A DNA stretch of 64,000 nt from Liminaster sp017519885 (lineage in GTDB: Bacteria > Bacteroidota > Bacteroidia > Bacteroidales > UBA3663). Under the pieces are notes generated by a model. The model searched no databases and was not told where the DNA came from. It worked only from the letters and a program-made list of their open reading frames with translations. The stretch's first letter is position 1. Each line of letters begins with the position of its first letter. The stretch covers positions 1 through 64,000 of the forward strand of contig JAFWRO010000036.1 in NCBI GenBank assembly GCA_017519885.1, written 5' to 3'. The translations under genes were made by a program, and so were the position numbers. Of this stretch, positions 33,310-41,571 are shown one piece after another.

Positions 33310-34332
33310 ATGGGCGAAAAAGGAAAAGTAACTATTTACGACCTGGCTCAAAGACTCCATACTACGGCTTCAACGGTTTCGCGAGCCTTGCAAAATAACC
33401 CACGCATTAGTCTCAAAACGCGCGAAGCGGTGCAAAAACTTGCAAAGGAATTAAACTACATTCCAGATCCTGTGGCCCACCATTTGCGCACAGGCAAAGG
33501 TAATGTACTTGGTATTATAGTGCCACGTATTGACCGCAACTTTTTTGCAACTATCATATCATCATTCCAGGATCAGGCACAAAAGCATGGATTCCAAGTA
33601 ATCATTGCCGCCAGTGGTGAAAGCGAAGAACAGGAATCCAATGCTATCAAGGCTATGATTGCCAAGAAAGTCGATGGCGTAGCAGTATCCCTCTCTACCG
33701 AAACACAGAATCCCGTCTATCCCGAAATGCTCTCGCAGCACAATATCCCCCTCGTATATTTCGATCGTTTGCCCGACAAGGTCTCTGATTGTGACTCCGT
33801 TTGTAACGACAATTACCAGATAGGTTATGATGCTGTTGTCCAGTTGCACAAACTTGGGTGTCGTAAAATATGTCATTTCGCTGGTCCTTTCGTTCAACCC
33901 TCCTACTCCGACCGATACAAAGGTTATCGTAAGGCTCTCGATGACTTTGGTCTTCCGTTTCGTGACGAATGGCTTTTCCAGAGTTCCATCACCATTGAGG
34001 CCGGTACCGAAGCCGCACAACGTATCCTACAGATGGAAGATCGTCCCGATGGAATCTTCTCTGCCGGCGATTTCCCAGCAATTACCGCCATTGATATCTT
34101 CCGTCGTAAAGGCATCAAGGTGCCTGACGAAATCGCCATCATTGGTGTTGCCAACGAACCCTTCGACAATTACCTCTCTACACCTTTGGCCTCGTTTGAC
34201 CTGCACCAACAGCGCATTGGAGAAATGGCAGCCAAGCTACTTCTGTCCCACCTCGGCGAGATACCTGAAATGAACCATCCATCGCATCTCATTGTCAACC
34301 ACAATTTGATATTACGCGATTCGGCTATTTAA
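33310..34332 (+). CDS. LacI-family transcriptional regulator
   Basis: A 340-aa sugar-responsive DNA-binding protein. The N-terminal helix-turn-helix is at residues 6-27 (VTIYDLAQRLHTTASTVSRA) with the hinge helix LNYIPDPVAHHLRTG ending at about 62. The rest is a periplasmic-binding-protein-like effector domain (VLGIIVPRIDRNFFATIIS, GVANEPFDNYLSTPLAS). It lies directly upstream of the KduD/gluconate-5-dehydrogenase-like SDR, and in Bacteroidetes such LacI proteins often control uronate or gluconate genes, so the SDR is the likely target. An imperfect palindrome in front of the SDR is a candidate operator. The ligand is unknown. Confidence 0.93.
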   Translation: MGEKGKVTIYDLAQRLHTTASTVSRALQNNPRISLKTREAVQKLAKELNYIPDPVAHHLRTGKGNVLGIIVPRIDRNFFATIISSFQDQAQKHGFQVIIAASGESEEQESNAIKAMIAKKVDGVAVSLSTETQNPVYPEMLSQHNIPLVYFDRLPDKVSDCDSVCNDNYQIGYDAVVQLHKLGCRKICHFAGPFVQPSYSDRYKGYRKALDDFGLPFRDEWLFQSSITIEAGTEAAQRILQMEDRPDGIFSAGDFPAITAIDIFRRKGIKVPDEIAIIGVANEPFDNYLSTPLASFDLHQQRIGEMAAKLLLSHLGEIPEMNHPSHLIVNHNLILRDSAI

Positions 34333-34335
34333 AGA

Positions 34336-34349
34336 TTGTCAATCGACAA
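34336..34349. promoter_or_regulatory. candidate LacI-type operator
   Basis: The inverted repeat TTGTC-AATC-GACAA lies just after the regulator's stop codon and 12 nt before the -7 box of the SDR gene, where a repressor would overlap the -33 region. It is short, so this is a suggestion only. Confidence 0.3.
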
Positions 34350-34361
34350 ATAAATACTAAA

Positions 34362-34369
34362 TAATTTTG
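34362..34369 (+). promoter_or_regulatory. -7 box of the SDR gene
   Basis: TAATTTTG matches TAnnTTTG, 33 nt upstream of the ATG at 34403. It suggests that the SDR has its own promoter in addition to read-through from the LacI gene. Confidence 0.5.
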
Positions 34370-34402
34370 TAAAATTCCACTAACCATTAAATTTTCATCA
34401 AT

Positions 34403-35209
34403 ATGACAAGTTTGAAAGACTTTTCTCTTGAAGGCAAAAACGCCTGGATTACCGGCGCGTCCTACGGTATCGGTTTCAACATTGCCAAGGCATTCGTTGC
34501 CGCAGGCGTGAAGACCATTATTTTCAACGACATCAACGAAGCTGCCCTTGAGCGTGGCCTGAACAACTACAAGGAGGCTGGCATCACCAATGTCAAAGGT
34601 TATGTTTGCAACGTTACTGATGAGGTTGCTGTGGGCGAACTCGTAAAAAAGATCCACGAAGAAGTTGGCCAGATTGACATCCTCGTCAACAACGCAGGCA
34701 TCATCAAGCGTATCCCTATGCACGAAATGAAGCGAAGCGAGTTCCAGGCTGTCATCGACGTTGACTTAGTTGCTCCTTACATTGTAGCTGCTGCTGTCAT
34801 CCCTGAGATGATGGAACGTCGCGAGGGCAAGATCATCAACATCTGCTCAATGATGTCAGAGCTCGGCCGCGAGACCGTAAGTGCATACGCAGCAGCAAAG
34901 GGTGGTCTGAAGATGCTCACCCGCAACATCTGCTCAGAGTACGGCGAGTACAATATCCAGTGCAACGGCATTGGCCCAGGTTACATCGCAACTCCACAGA
35001 CCGCTCCTCTCCGCGAGCGTCAGCCCGATGGCAGCCGTCACCCCTTCGACCGCTTCATCTGTGCCAAGACTCCAGCCGGACGTTGGCTCAATCCAGAGGA
35101 GCTCGGTGGCCCCGCTGTATTCCTTGCATCCCATGCTTCCGATGCAGTCAACGGTCACATCCTTTATGTCGATGGAGGTATTCTTGCTTACATTGGCAAA
35201 CAGCCTTAA
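34403..35209 (+). CDS. SDR oxidoreductase, KduD / gluconate 5-dehydrogenase type
   Basis: A 268-aa classical short-chain dehydrogenase. The Rossmann motif is ITGASYGIG (residues about 17-25), followed by NNAGIIKRIPMHEM near 97, catalytic Ser in NICSMMSELGRE near 148 and the YAAAKGG catalytic Tyr-Lys pair near 160. The IIKRIPMHEM segment is characteristic of 2-dehydro-3-deoxy-gluconate 5-dehydrogenase (KduD) and gluconate 5-dehydrogenase; the two cannot be told apart from the sequence alone. KduD would interconvert the keto-acids formed from unsaturated uronates, matching the pectin genes at 53.6-56.8 kb. KduI, often beside it, is not present here. It has a C-rich, highly biased codon use like the nqr operon, suggesting strong expression. 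Confidence 0.88.
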   Translation: MTSLKDFSLEGKNAWITGASYGIGFNIAKAFVAAGVKTIIFNDINEAALERGLNNYKEAGITNVKGYVCNVTDEVAVGELVKKIHEEVGQIDILVNNAGIIKRIPMHEMKRSEFQAVIDVDLVAPYIVAAAVIPEMMERREGKIINICSMMSELGRETVSAYAAAKGGLKMLTRNICSEYGEYNIQCNGIGPGYIATPQTAPLRERQPDGSRHPFDRFICAKTPAGRWLNPEELGGPAVFLASHASDAVNGHILYVDGGILAYIGKQP

Positions 35210-35238
35210 CGAATCTTTTTTGACAACTTTAAGTATCA

Positions 35239-35274
35239 AACCCCACTGCAACCTTTCTGCAGTGGGGTTCTTTT
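35239..35274 (+). terminator. terminator of the SDR gene
   Basis: Perfect 12-bp stem AACCCCACTGCA (35239-35250) with TGCAGTGGGGTT (35258-35269), 7-nt loop, followed by CTTTTG. Confidence 0.88.
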
Positions 35275-35295
35275 GTTCAAATAAGACAATTCATT

Positions 35296-35325
35296 TTTGA
35301 AATTAAGATTTTTTCACTAACTTTG
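35296..35325 (+). promoter_or_regulatory. promoter of the nqr operon
   Basis: TTTG (35296-35299), an 18-nt spacer and TAACTTTG (35318-35325) fit the Bacteroidetes promoter consensus. The leader to the nqrA ATG is about 50 nt. Confidence 0.75.
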
Positions 35326-35378
35326 CACGCGTATAATAAATGCAAAACACAACCAACAATCAATAAACATTATTATTA

Positions 35379-36734
35379 ATGGCAAATGTTATTAAGCTCA
35401 AAAAAGGCTTGAACATCAACCTGGAGGGCACGCCTGAAGAAAAGTTTGTGAACGTCAAGGAGGCCAAAAAGGTCACCCTCGTTCCCGACGACATCGTGAT
35501 GTGTACCCCTAAGATTGTGCTCAAAGCCGGCGATGCTGTTAATGCTGGAGACGAGGTTTTCCATGACAAACAGTATCCAGAGATTAAGTTCGTGAGCCCA
35601 GTGAGCGGCGTCCTTGAGGAGGTCGTTCGTGGTGACCGACGCAAAGTGCTTGGCATCGTCATTTCAAACGATGGCAAGGGCACCAGTGCTAAACTGCCTG
35701 TCATTGATCCCAAGACAGCAACTGTCGATGAGGTCAAGCAAGCTATGCTCGATGGTGGCGTATGGCCTTTCCTCACACAGCGTCCCTACGGCGTTCTCGC
35801 CAATCCTTCCCTGCAGCCACGCGACATCTTCGTGACCGCTCTCAACACCGCTCCCCTCGCACCAAACTTTGACATCATTGTCAAGGGACAGGAGAACGAC
35901 TTCCAGACAGGTCTCGCTGCTCTTGCAAAGCTTAGCAAAGGCAAGGTTTATGTAGGTGCTGCTGCAAGCACCACCATTCCCGCCGTCAATGGCGTCGAGA
36001 AGGTGACTGTAGAAGGTCCACACCCTGCTGGCAACGTAGGCGTTCAGATCAACAACTTCAAGCCAATCAACAAAGGCGAGATCGTTTGGACTGCCAACGC
36101 ACAAGACGTAATCGTCATCGGCCGCATTCTCAACGGCAAGTGCGACTTCTCGCGCATCATCACCATTGCCGGTTCTGAGATCGTAGCCCCTGCATACGCC
36201 AAGGTACAGGCAGGTGCTTCTCTCGCAGACATCCTTGATGGCAAGGTGAAGCATGTTGAGTACAAGCAGCGTGTCATCAATGGTGACGTACTGACAGGCG
36301 TCGCTACCGGACTTGCAGGTTCTCTTAACTTCAAGGGACAGACTGTTACCGTTATTCCCGAAGGTGACACCACCGACGAGATTTTCGGATGGATTACTCC
36401 TGGCTTGAATCGTTACTCCACCTCCAACACCGGTCTTGCTGGCCTCTTTGGCCTGTTCAAGTCCAAGAAGTGGAAGCTCGATTCCCGCTTGAAGGGTGGT
36501 CCGCGTGCCCTCATCGTCAGCGGTGACTGGGAGCGTGTATTCCCAATGGACATCTATCCAGAGCACCTCTACAAGGCTGTCCTGGCCTACGACATCGACA
36601 AGATGGAGCAGCTTGGCATTTACGAGGTACTGCCTGAGGACTTCGCTCTTTGTGAGTTTGTTGACGTCTCGAAGAATCCTGTTCAGCAGGTCATCGCCGA
36701 CGGTCTCGTCAAACTGCGCAAGGAGATGGAATAA
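35379..36734 (+). CDS. nqrA: Na+-translocating NADH:quinone reductase subunit A
   Basis: A 451-aa cytoplasmic-side subunit of the Na+-pumping respiratory complex NQR, associated with quinone binding. The N-terminal NVIKLKKGLNINLEGTPEE and VKFVSPVSGVLEEV-type barrel-sandwich motif (KFVSPVSGVLEEVVRGDRR near residue 69) are typical, as is GWITPGLNRYSTSN near 338. It is the first of six nqr genes read in one direction. Codon use is strongly C-ending, as expected for a highly expressed respiratory complex. Confidence 0.97.
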   Translation: MANVIKLKKGLNINLEGTPEEKFVNVKEAKKVTLVPDDIVMCTPKIVLKAGDAVNAGDEVFHDKQYPEIKFVSPVSGVLEEVVRGDRRKVLGIVISNDGKGTSAKLPVIDPKTATVDEVKQAMLDGGVWPFLTQRPYGVLANPSLQPRDIFVTALNTAPLAPNFDIIVKGQENDFQTGLAALAKLSKGKVYVGAAASTTIPAVNGVEKVTVEGPHPAGNVGVQINNFKPINKGEIVWTANAQDVIVIGRILNGKCDFSRIITIAGSEIVAPAYAKVQAGASLADILDGKVKHVEYKQRVINGDVLTGVATGLAGSLNFKGQTVTVIPEGDTTDEIFGWITPGLNRYSTSNTGLAGLFGLFKSKKWKLDSRLKGGPRALIVSGDWERVFPMDIYPEHLYKAVLAYDIDKMEQLGIYEVLPEDFALCEFVDVSKNPVQQVIADGLVKLRKEME

Positions 36735-36761
36735 TTGTCAAACTGTAAATTATCCTGTCCA

Positions 36762-37934
36762 ATGAAACTGAACGATTATATTAACGAAAAGATTGACCCC
36801 CTATTCCAAAAGGGCGGCAAGTATGAGAAGCTATGGGCTCTGTACGACAGTTTCCATACTTTCCTTTTTGTTCCTCGCCATACAGCTGCCCGCAAGGGCG
36901 TGCAGGTGCATGATTCGGTCGATTCGAAGCGCGTCATCATGACGGTGATCATCGCTTTGATTCCTGCACTGCTGGTAGGTCTGTGGAACGTAGGTTATCA
37001 GCACGACCTTGCCCTCGGCATCAACGATGGCTGGTTCATGCAGTTCCTCTATGGCCTTGTGGCTTTCCTTCCCAAGGTCGTCGTAAGCTACGTTGTAGGT
37101 CTCGGCATCGAGATGACCGTAGCCTGCATCAAGCGCGAAGAAGTGGCCGAAGGCTTCCTTGCCACCGGTCTGCTCATCCCGATGGTCGTCCCCGTCAACA
37201 CTCCCCTCTGGATGATTGCCGTAGCTACCGCTTTCTCGGTAATCTTTGCCAAGGAGATCTTCGGCGGTACGGGCATGAACATCTTCAACCCCGCCCTCAT
37301 CACCCGTGCATTCCTGTTCTTTGCCTATCCTAAGGCAATGTCGGGCGACGAAGTCTTCGTGCGCACCGGTTCGGCTCTCTGCAACTCTCCTATCGAAGGC
37401 ACAGCTGTAGTCGATGGCTTCTCGGGTGCTACCCCATTGGCAGCCGTTGCCGATGGCACATTCAATCCTGCCACCTACTCCACCATCGATGCCTTCCTCG
37501 GCTGCATCCCCGGATCCATTGCTGAAACCTCCACATTGGCCATCCTCTTGGGTGCCTGCCTGCTCCTTGTGACCAAGGTTGCTTCTTGGCGCATCATGTG
37601 CTCCGTCTTTGCAGGTGGTGCCATCATGTCGGCCATCATCGCCACCTTCTCCGAGAACGCTCCTACCGTTGCCCAGCAGCTCTGCCTCGGTGGTTTCGCT
37701 TTTGCAGCAGTCTTCATGGCTACTGACCCCGTAACTGGTTGCCGCACCAATACCGGCAAATACATCTACGGCCTGTTTATTGGTGTAATGGCTATCCTGA
37801 TCCGTATGTTCAACACTGGCTATCCCGAAGGCGCTATGATGGCTGTCCTCCTCGGCAATGCCTGTGCCCCACTCATCGACTACTGTGTTATCAACTCTAA
37901 TATCTCAAAGCGTGCAAAACGCGTAAATGCATAA
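36762..37934 (+). CDS. nqrB: Na+-translocating NADH:quinone reductase subunit B
   Basis: A 390-aa integral membrane subunit with about ten helices. The ATG at 36762 (MKLNDYINEKIDPLFQ) is chosen because the family begins here; a TTG nine codons upstream is less likely. The covalent FMN site is the Thr of DGFSGATPLAAV near residue 220. NPALITRAFLFFAYP near 178 and MATDPVTGCRTNTGKYIYG near 317 are further NqrB signatures. It starts 27 nt after nqrA. In the complex it carries FMN and riboflavin and forms part of the Na+ path. Confidence 0.97.
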   Translation: MKLNDYINEKIDPLFQKGGKYEKLWALYDSFHTFLFVPRHTAARKGVQVHDSVDSKRVIMTVIIALIPALLVGLWNVGYQHDLALGINDGWFMQFLYGLVAFLPKVVVSYVVGLGIEMTVACIKREEVAEGFLATGLLIPMVVPVNTPLWMIAVATAFSVIFAKEIFGGTGMNIFNPALITRAFLFFAYPKAMSGDEVFVRTGSALCNSPIEGTAVVDGFSGATPLAAVADGTFNPATYSTIDAFLGCIPGSIAETSTLAILLGACLLLVTKVASWRIMCSVFAGGAIMSAIIATFSENAPTVAQQLCLGGFAFAAVFMATDPVTGCRTNTGKYIYGLFIGVMAILIRMFNTGYPEGAMMAVLLGNACAPLIDYCVINSNISKRAKRVNA

Positions 37935-37939
37935 AGACT

Positions 37940-38842
37940 ATGAATAGAAATTCAAATGTTTATACTGTCATCTACGCTACCGTTTTGACAGTATTAGTAG
38001 CAATATTGCTGTCGGCTGCTGCCCTTGGCCTCAAGGACAAGCAGAAGGCCAATACCGACAACGAGAAGAAGCAGCAGATCCTTATGTCCGTTGCCTCCAA
38101 GCTCGGCAAGGAAGTTACCTTCGACAACGCCGCCGACCTGTGGAATGAGCTTAACATGAACGACAACATGTTTTGCATCAATACGAAAGGCGAGAAAGTA
38201 GATGGTCAGACATTCGAAATCAATGCCAAGACCCTTTTCCAGGCTGGAAAGATCAAGGCCGATGCCACCCTCCCCGTTTACGTTGCCAACATCGATGGTA
38301 CACCTTATACTATTATGAGCATGTACGGAGCTGGCCTTTGGGGTCCCATCTGGGGCTACCTCGCCGTCGATCCCCAGGGCAATGTCGCTGGTGCATCTTT
38401 CGACCACGATTCCGAGACCGCCGGCCTCGGTGCCAAGATCAAGGATGATCCCGCTTTCGCTGCAGCATTCATTGGAAAGAACATCTTCACCAACGGCAAG
38501 TTCACCTCCGTTTCGGTCACCAAGGCTGGCAAGCCTGCCAACTACGGCGGCGAGAAGGTCGATGCCATCACCGGTGCCACCAAAACCTCTGACTACGTAG
38601 GTGCCATGATTTACGAGTCTTTGCTCGGATACGTCCCCTATCTTCAGAGCAACGCCTCCGAGTGTGGCAAGTGCGAACAGAAGACCGAGGACTGCAATGC
38701 CGCTCATCCTTGCACCAAAGAGGACTGCAAGACCGAAGCCTGCAATAAGGAAGCCTGCACTACAGAAATCTGCGGCAAGGAGGATTGTTCGAAAAAATGC
38801 ATCGACGAGGCTCCTTGTGATGCCTGCAAAAAGGCTGAGTAA
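37940..38842 (+). CDS. nqrC: Na+-translocating NADH:quinone reductase subunit C with Cys-rich tail
   Basis: A 300-aa subunit anchored by one N-terminal helix (about 8-30) with a periplasmic FMN domain. The covalent FMN Thr lies in DAITGATKTSDYVG near residue 214, and SMYGAGLWGPIWGYLAVD near 128 is conserved. After the normal end of the domain (LLGYVPYLQS, about 235) there is an extra tail of about 64 residues with 12 Cys and many Glu/Lys. Its core has a pentapeptide rhythm (CKTEA, CNKEA, CTTEI, CGKED, then CSKKC), so Cys falls at every fifth residue. Such a tail is absent from the well-known NqrC proteins. Being periplasmic it could bind metal or form disulfides; that is only an inference. 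Confidence 0.95.
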   Translation: MNRNSNVYTVIYATVLTVLVAILLSAAALGLKDKQKANTDNEKKQQILMSVASKLGKEVTFDNAADLWNELNMNDNMFCINTKGEKVDGQTFEINAKTLFQAGKIKADATLPVYVANIDGTPYTIMSMYGAGLWGPIWGYLAVDPQGNVAGASFDHDSETAGLGAKIKDDPAFAAAFIGKNIFTNGKFTSVSVTKAGKPANYGGEKVDAITGATKTSDYVGAMIYESLLGYVPYLQSNASECGKCEQKTEDCNAAHPCTKEDCKTEACNKEACTTEICGKEDCSKKCIDEAPCDACKKAE

Positions 38843-38880
38843 TTGTCAAATTCTAAACGTCAAATTGTAAAATAACAGTT

Positions 38881-39513
38881 ATGGCAAATGAAAAGAAACC
38901 CGGTGTATTTACCGGACCGCTTTGGACCAACAACCCTGTGGTTGTCCAGGTGCTTGGCATCTGCTCAGCCCTTGCGGTTACCACGCAGATGAAGCCTGCG
39001 CTCGTCATGGGCATCTCTCTTACTTGTGTCCTTGCTTTCGCCAATGTAATTATTTCATTGCTGCGTAACACCATCCACAACCGTATCCGCATCATCGTTC
39101 AGCTAGTGGTGGTGGCTGCCCTCGTAATCATCGTCAACGAGATACTTAAGGCCTACGTCTATGACGTGAGCAAGGCTCTTTCAGTATATGTCGGACTGAT
39201 CATCACCAACTGCATCTTGATGGGCCGTCTTGAGGCTTTCGCCCTTGGCAACAAGCCCTTCCCGGCTTTGCTCGACGGACTTGGCAATGGCCTCGGCTAT
39301 GCACTCATCCTGTTCGTCACAGCCACCATCCGCGAACTCCTCGGCAGCGGCACCCTCTTCGGCTACGATGTGCTTGCACGCTTCGTCAACGAGGCAGGAT
39401 ACGACGGATATCAGAACTGCGGCTTCTTTGTGATGCCTTCGGCAGCGCTGATCATCCTTGGCTGCATCATCTGGTACCAGCGCGCCAAGAACCCCGATCT
39501 TCAGGACAAGTAA
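38881..39513 (+). CDS. nqrD: Na+-translocating NADH:quinone reductase subunit D
   Basis: A 210-aa membrane subunit of the Rnf/Nqr D-E pair, about six helices. NNPVVVQVLGICSALAVT near residue 16 contains the Cys that helps hold the intramembrane iron-sulfur centre shared with NqrE; the second is in GLIITNCILMGRLEAFA near 107. LGNGLGYALILFVTATIREL near 137 is also conserved. It lies 38 nt after nqrC and 21 nt before nqrE. Confidence 0.97.
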   Translation: MANEKKPGVFTGPLWTNNPVVVQVLGICSALAVTTQMKPALVMGISLTCVLAFANVIISLLRNTIHNRIRIIVQLVVVAALVIIVNEILKAYVYDVSKALSVYVGLIITNCILMGRLEAFALGNKPFPALLDGLGNGLGYALILFVTATIRELLGSGTLFGYDVLARFVNEAGYDGYQNCGFFVMPSAALIILGCIIWYQRAKNPDLQDK

Positions 39514-39534
39514 TACCCTTAAAACATCTGCAAA

Positions 39535-40134
39535 ATGGAATATCTTAATCTATTCATCAAATCGATTTTTATCGATAACATGATCTTTGCACTGTTCCTG
39601 GGTATGTGTTCCTACCTGGCAGTGTCGAAGACCGTCAGCACCTCAGTGGGACTGGGTTGTGCCGTTACATTCGTATTGGTCATCACCCTCCCCATCAACT
39701 ATCTGCTCGACAAGTATGTGCTCCAGCCCGATGCGCTCATCGAAGGCGTTGATCTCAGCTACCTCAGCTTCATCATCTTCATCGCCAACATCGCCGCTAT
39801 CGTGCAGATTGTCGAGATGGTGGTCGAGAAGTTCTTCCCCGCACTCTATGGCTCGCTCGGCATCTTCCTCCCGCTCATCGCTGTGAACTGCGCCATCCTA
39901 GGTGGCTCGCTCTTCATGCAGCAGAAGGAGTTCGAAAACGTTGGCTATGCCATTACCTACGCCCTCGGCGACGGCATCGGCTGGCTCTTCGCCATCGCAT
40001 GTATCGCAGCCATCCGCGAGAAGCTTTCCTACAGTAATATTCCCGCACCTCTGAAGGGCCTCGGTATCACGTTCATCGTCACTGGTCTGATGGCTATCGC
40101 CTTCATGAGCTTCTCTGGTATTCAACTTGGTTAA
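39535..40134 (+). CDS. nqrE: Na+-translocating NADH:quinone reductase subunit E
   Basis: A 199-aa membrane subunit homologous to NqrD in inverted topology. The Cys of the shared iron-sulfur site are in FALFLGMCSYLAVSKTV near residue 25 and LIAVNCAILGGSLFMQQ near 117. GDGIGWLFAIACIAAIREKL near 146 mirrors the NqrD motif. It lies between nqrD and nqrF with spacings of 21 and 18 nt. Confidence 0.97.
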   Translation: MEYLNLFIKSIFIDNMIFALFLGMCSYLAVSKTVSTSVGLGCAVTFVLVITLPINYLLDKYVLQPDALIEGVDLSYLSFIIFIANIAAIVQIVEMVVEKFFPALYGSLGIFLPLIAVNCAILGGSLFMQQKEFENVGYAITYALGDGIGWLFAIACIAAIREKLSYSNIPAPLKGLGITFIVTGLMAIAFMSFSGIQLG

Positions 40135-40152
40135 AAGAAAGGAGACTACAAT

Positions 40153-41445
40153 ATGTTAACAACTTACATTTATGCAATCGTAGTATTCTTGATTGTAATA
40201 CTCGTACTCGTAGCACTCCTGCTCTTTGTCAAGGCCAAGCTCGTTCCGTCAGGCAACATCACCATCGACGTCAACGGCAAGAAGAACATCGAAGCCGGCA
40301 TCGGCACCACAGCCCTTGCAGCCCTGCAGCAGGGCGGCATCTTCCTCTCGTCGGCCTGCGGTGGCGGCGGCAAGTGTGGCCAGTGCAAGTGTATCATCGA
40401 AGAAGGTGCAGGTAATATCCTTCCTACCGAAGTGGGCTTCTTCACCCGTAAGGAGATCAAGAAACACTATCGTCTGGCTTGCCAGTCAAAGATCAAGGAG
40501 AATGCCAAGATCACCGTTCCCGACGACGTATTCGGCGTTAAGGAATGGGAATGCACCGTCATCGGCAACAAGAACGTGGCAACCTTCATCAAGGAGTACA
40601 AGGTGGCCCTGCCTCCTGGAGAGCACATGCACTTCGAGCCAGGTTCATATGCCCAGATCAAGATTCCAACATTCGAGATCGACTATAAGAACTTCGACCG
40701 TCAGCTCATCGGCGACACCTATTTGCCCGCATGGGAGAACTTCCACATGTTCGACCTCCACTGCTCTAACCCCGAGCCTACCGTACGTGCCTACTCGATG
40801 GCCAACTATCCCGACGAGGGCGACATCATCACGCTCAACGTGCGTATCGCTACTCCTCCGTTCAAGCCGCGCGAGCAGCAGGTCAAGGGCGCCAACAACT
40901 TCATGCCTGTCAACCCGGGTATCGCATCGACCTACATCTTCAACCTTCGTCCCGGCGACAAGGTCGTCATGTCTGGCCCCTACGGCGAATTCCGTCCCCA
41001 GTACGGCACTGGCCGTGAAATGATCTGGGTAGGCGGTGGTGCCGGCATGGCTCCTCTCCGCGCACAGATCATGCACATGCTCAAGGGCAATGGCGTGAAG
41101 GACGAGGATCGTCAGCGCCCGATGCACTACTTCTACGGTGCCCGTGCACTTGAGGAGATTCCTTTCCTCGACGACTTCCTGCAGCTCGAGAAGGATTTCC
41201 CCAACTTCCACTTCCACCTCGCCCTCGACCGTCCCGATCCAAAGGCCGATGCTGCTGGAATTGCCTATACCCCAGGCTTTGTAGCTCCTGTGATGGGCGA
41301 TACCTACCTGAAGGCTCACGAAGCACCAGAGGATTGCGAATATTACCTCTGCGGTCCTCCGATGATGGCTAAGACCGTGCTTGACCTCCTCCATTCTCTT
41401 GGTGTAGAGGACGATATGATCCGCTTCGATAACTTCGGTGGTTAA
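40153..41445 (+). CDS. nqrF: Na+-translocating NADH:quinone reductase subunit F
   Basis: A 430-aa electron-entry subunit that oxidises NADH. One N-terminal membrane helix (about 4-27) is followed by a ferredoxin-like 2Fe-2S domain with CGGGGKCGQCKC near residue 72 and the fourth Cys in YRLACQSK near 108. The FAD domain has RAYSMANYPDE near 215. The NADH domain has GGGAGMAPLRAQI near 296 and ends with DDMIRFDNFGG, the aromatic and acidic end typical of NqrF. It is the last gene of the operon and is followed by a terminator. Confidence 0.97.
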   Translation: MLTTYIYAIVVFLIVILVLVALLLFVKAKLVPSGNITIDVNGKKNIEAGIGTTALAALQQGGIFLSSACGGGGKCGQCKCIIEEGAGNILPTEVGFFTRKEIKKHYRLACQSKIKENAKITVPDDVFGVKEWECTVIGNKNVATFIKEYKVALPPGEHMHFEPGSYAQIKIPTFEIDYKNFDRQLIGDTYLPAWENFHMFDLHCSNPEPTVRAYSMANYPDEGDIITLNVRIATPPFKPREQQVKGANNFMPVNPGIASTYIFNLRPGDKVVMSGPYGEFRPQYGTGREMIWVGGGAGMAPLRAQIMHMLKGNGVKDEDRQRPMHYFYGARALEEIPFLDDFLQLEKDFPNFHFHLALDRPDPKADAAGIAYTPGFVAPVMGDTYLKAHEAPEDCEYYLCGPPMMAKTVLDLLHSLGVEDDMIRFDNFGG

Positions 41446-41476
41446 TTCCTAAGGTTTTAATCCCTAATTAATAAAC

Positions 41477-41510
41477 ACTCCCCGCTGGAACAATCCGACG
41501 GGGAGTAATT
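41477..41510 (+). terminator. terminator of the nqr operon
   Basis: Stem ACTCCCCG (41477-41484) with CGGGGAGT (41499-41506), 14-nt loop, then AATTTTA. It lies 30 nt after the nqrF stop and may also serve the convergent GH9 gene. Confidence 0.75.
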
Positions 41511-41571
41511 TTATAGTTTGAGTTCAAAAATATTCAGAAAATAAACATTAGAGATATTATGCGACGAATAA

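Noticed and set aside
35664..36566. 300-codon minus-strand ORF opposite nqrA
   Set aside because: Shadow ORF caused by the C-ending codon bias of nqrA; no recognisable motif, and the nqr operon is unmistakable.
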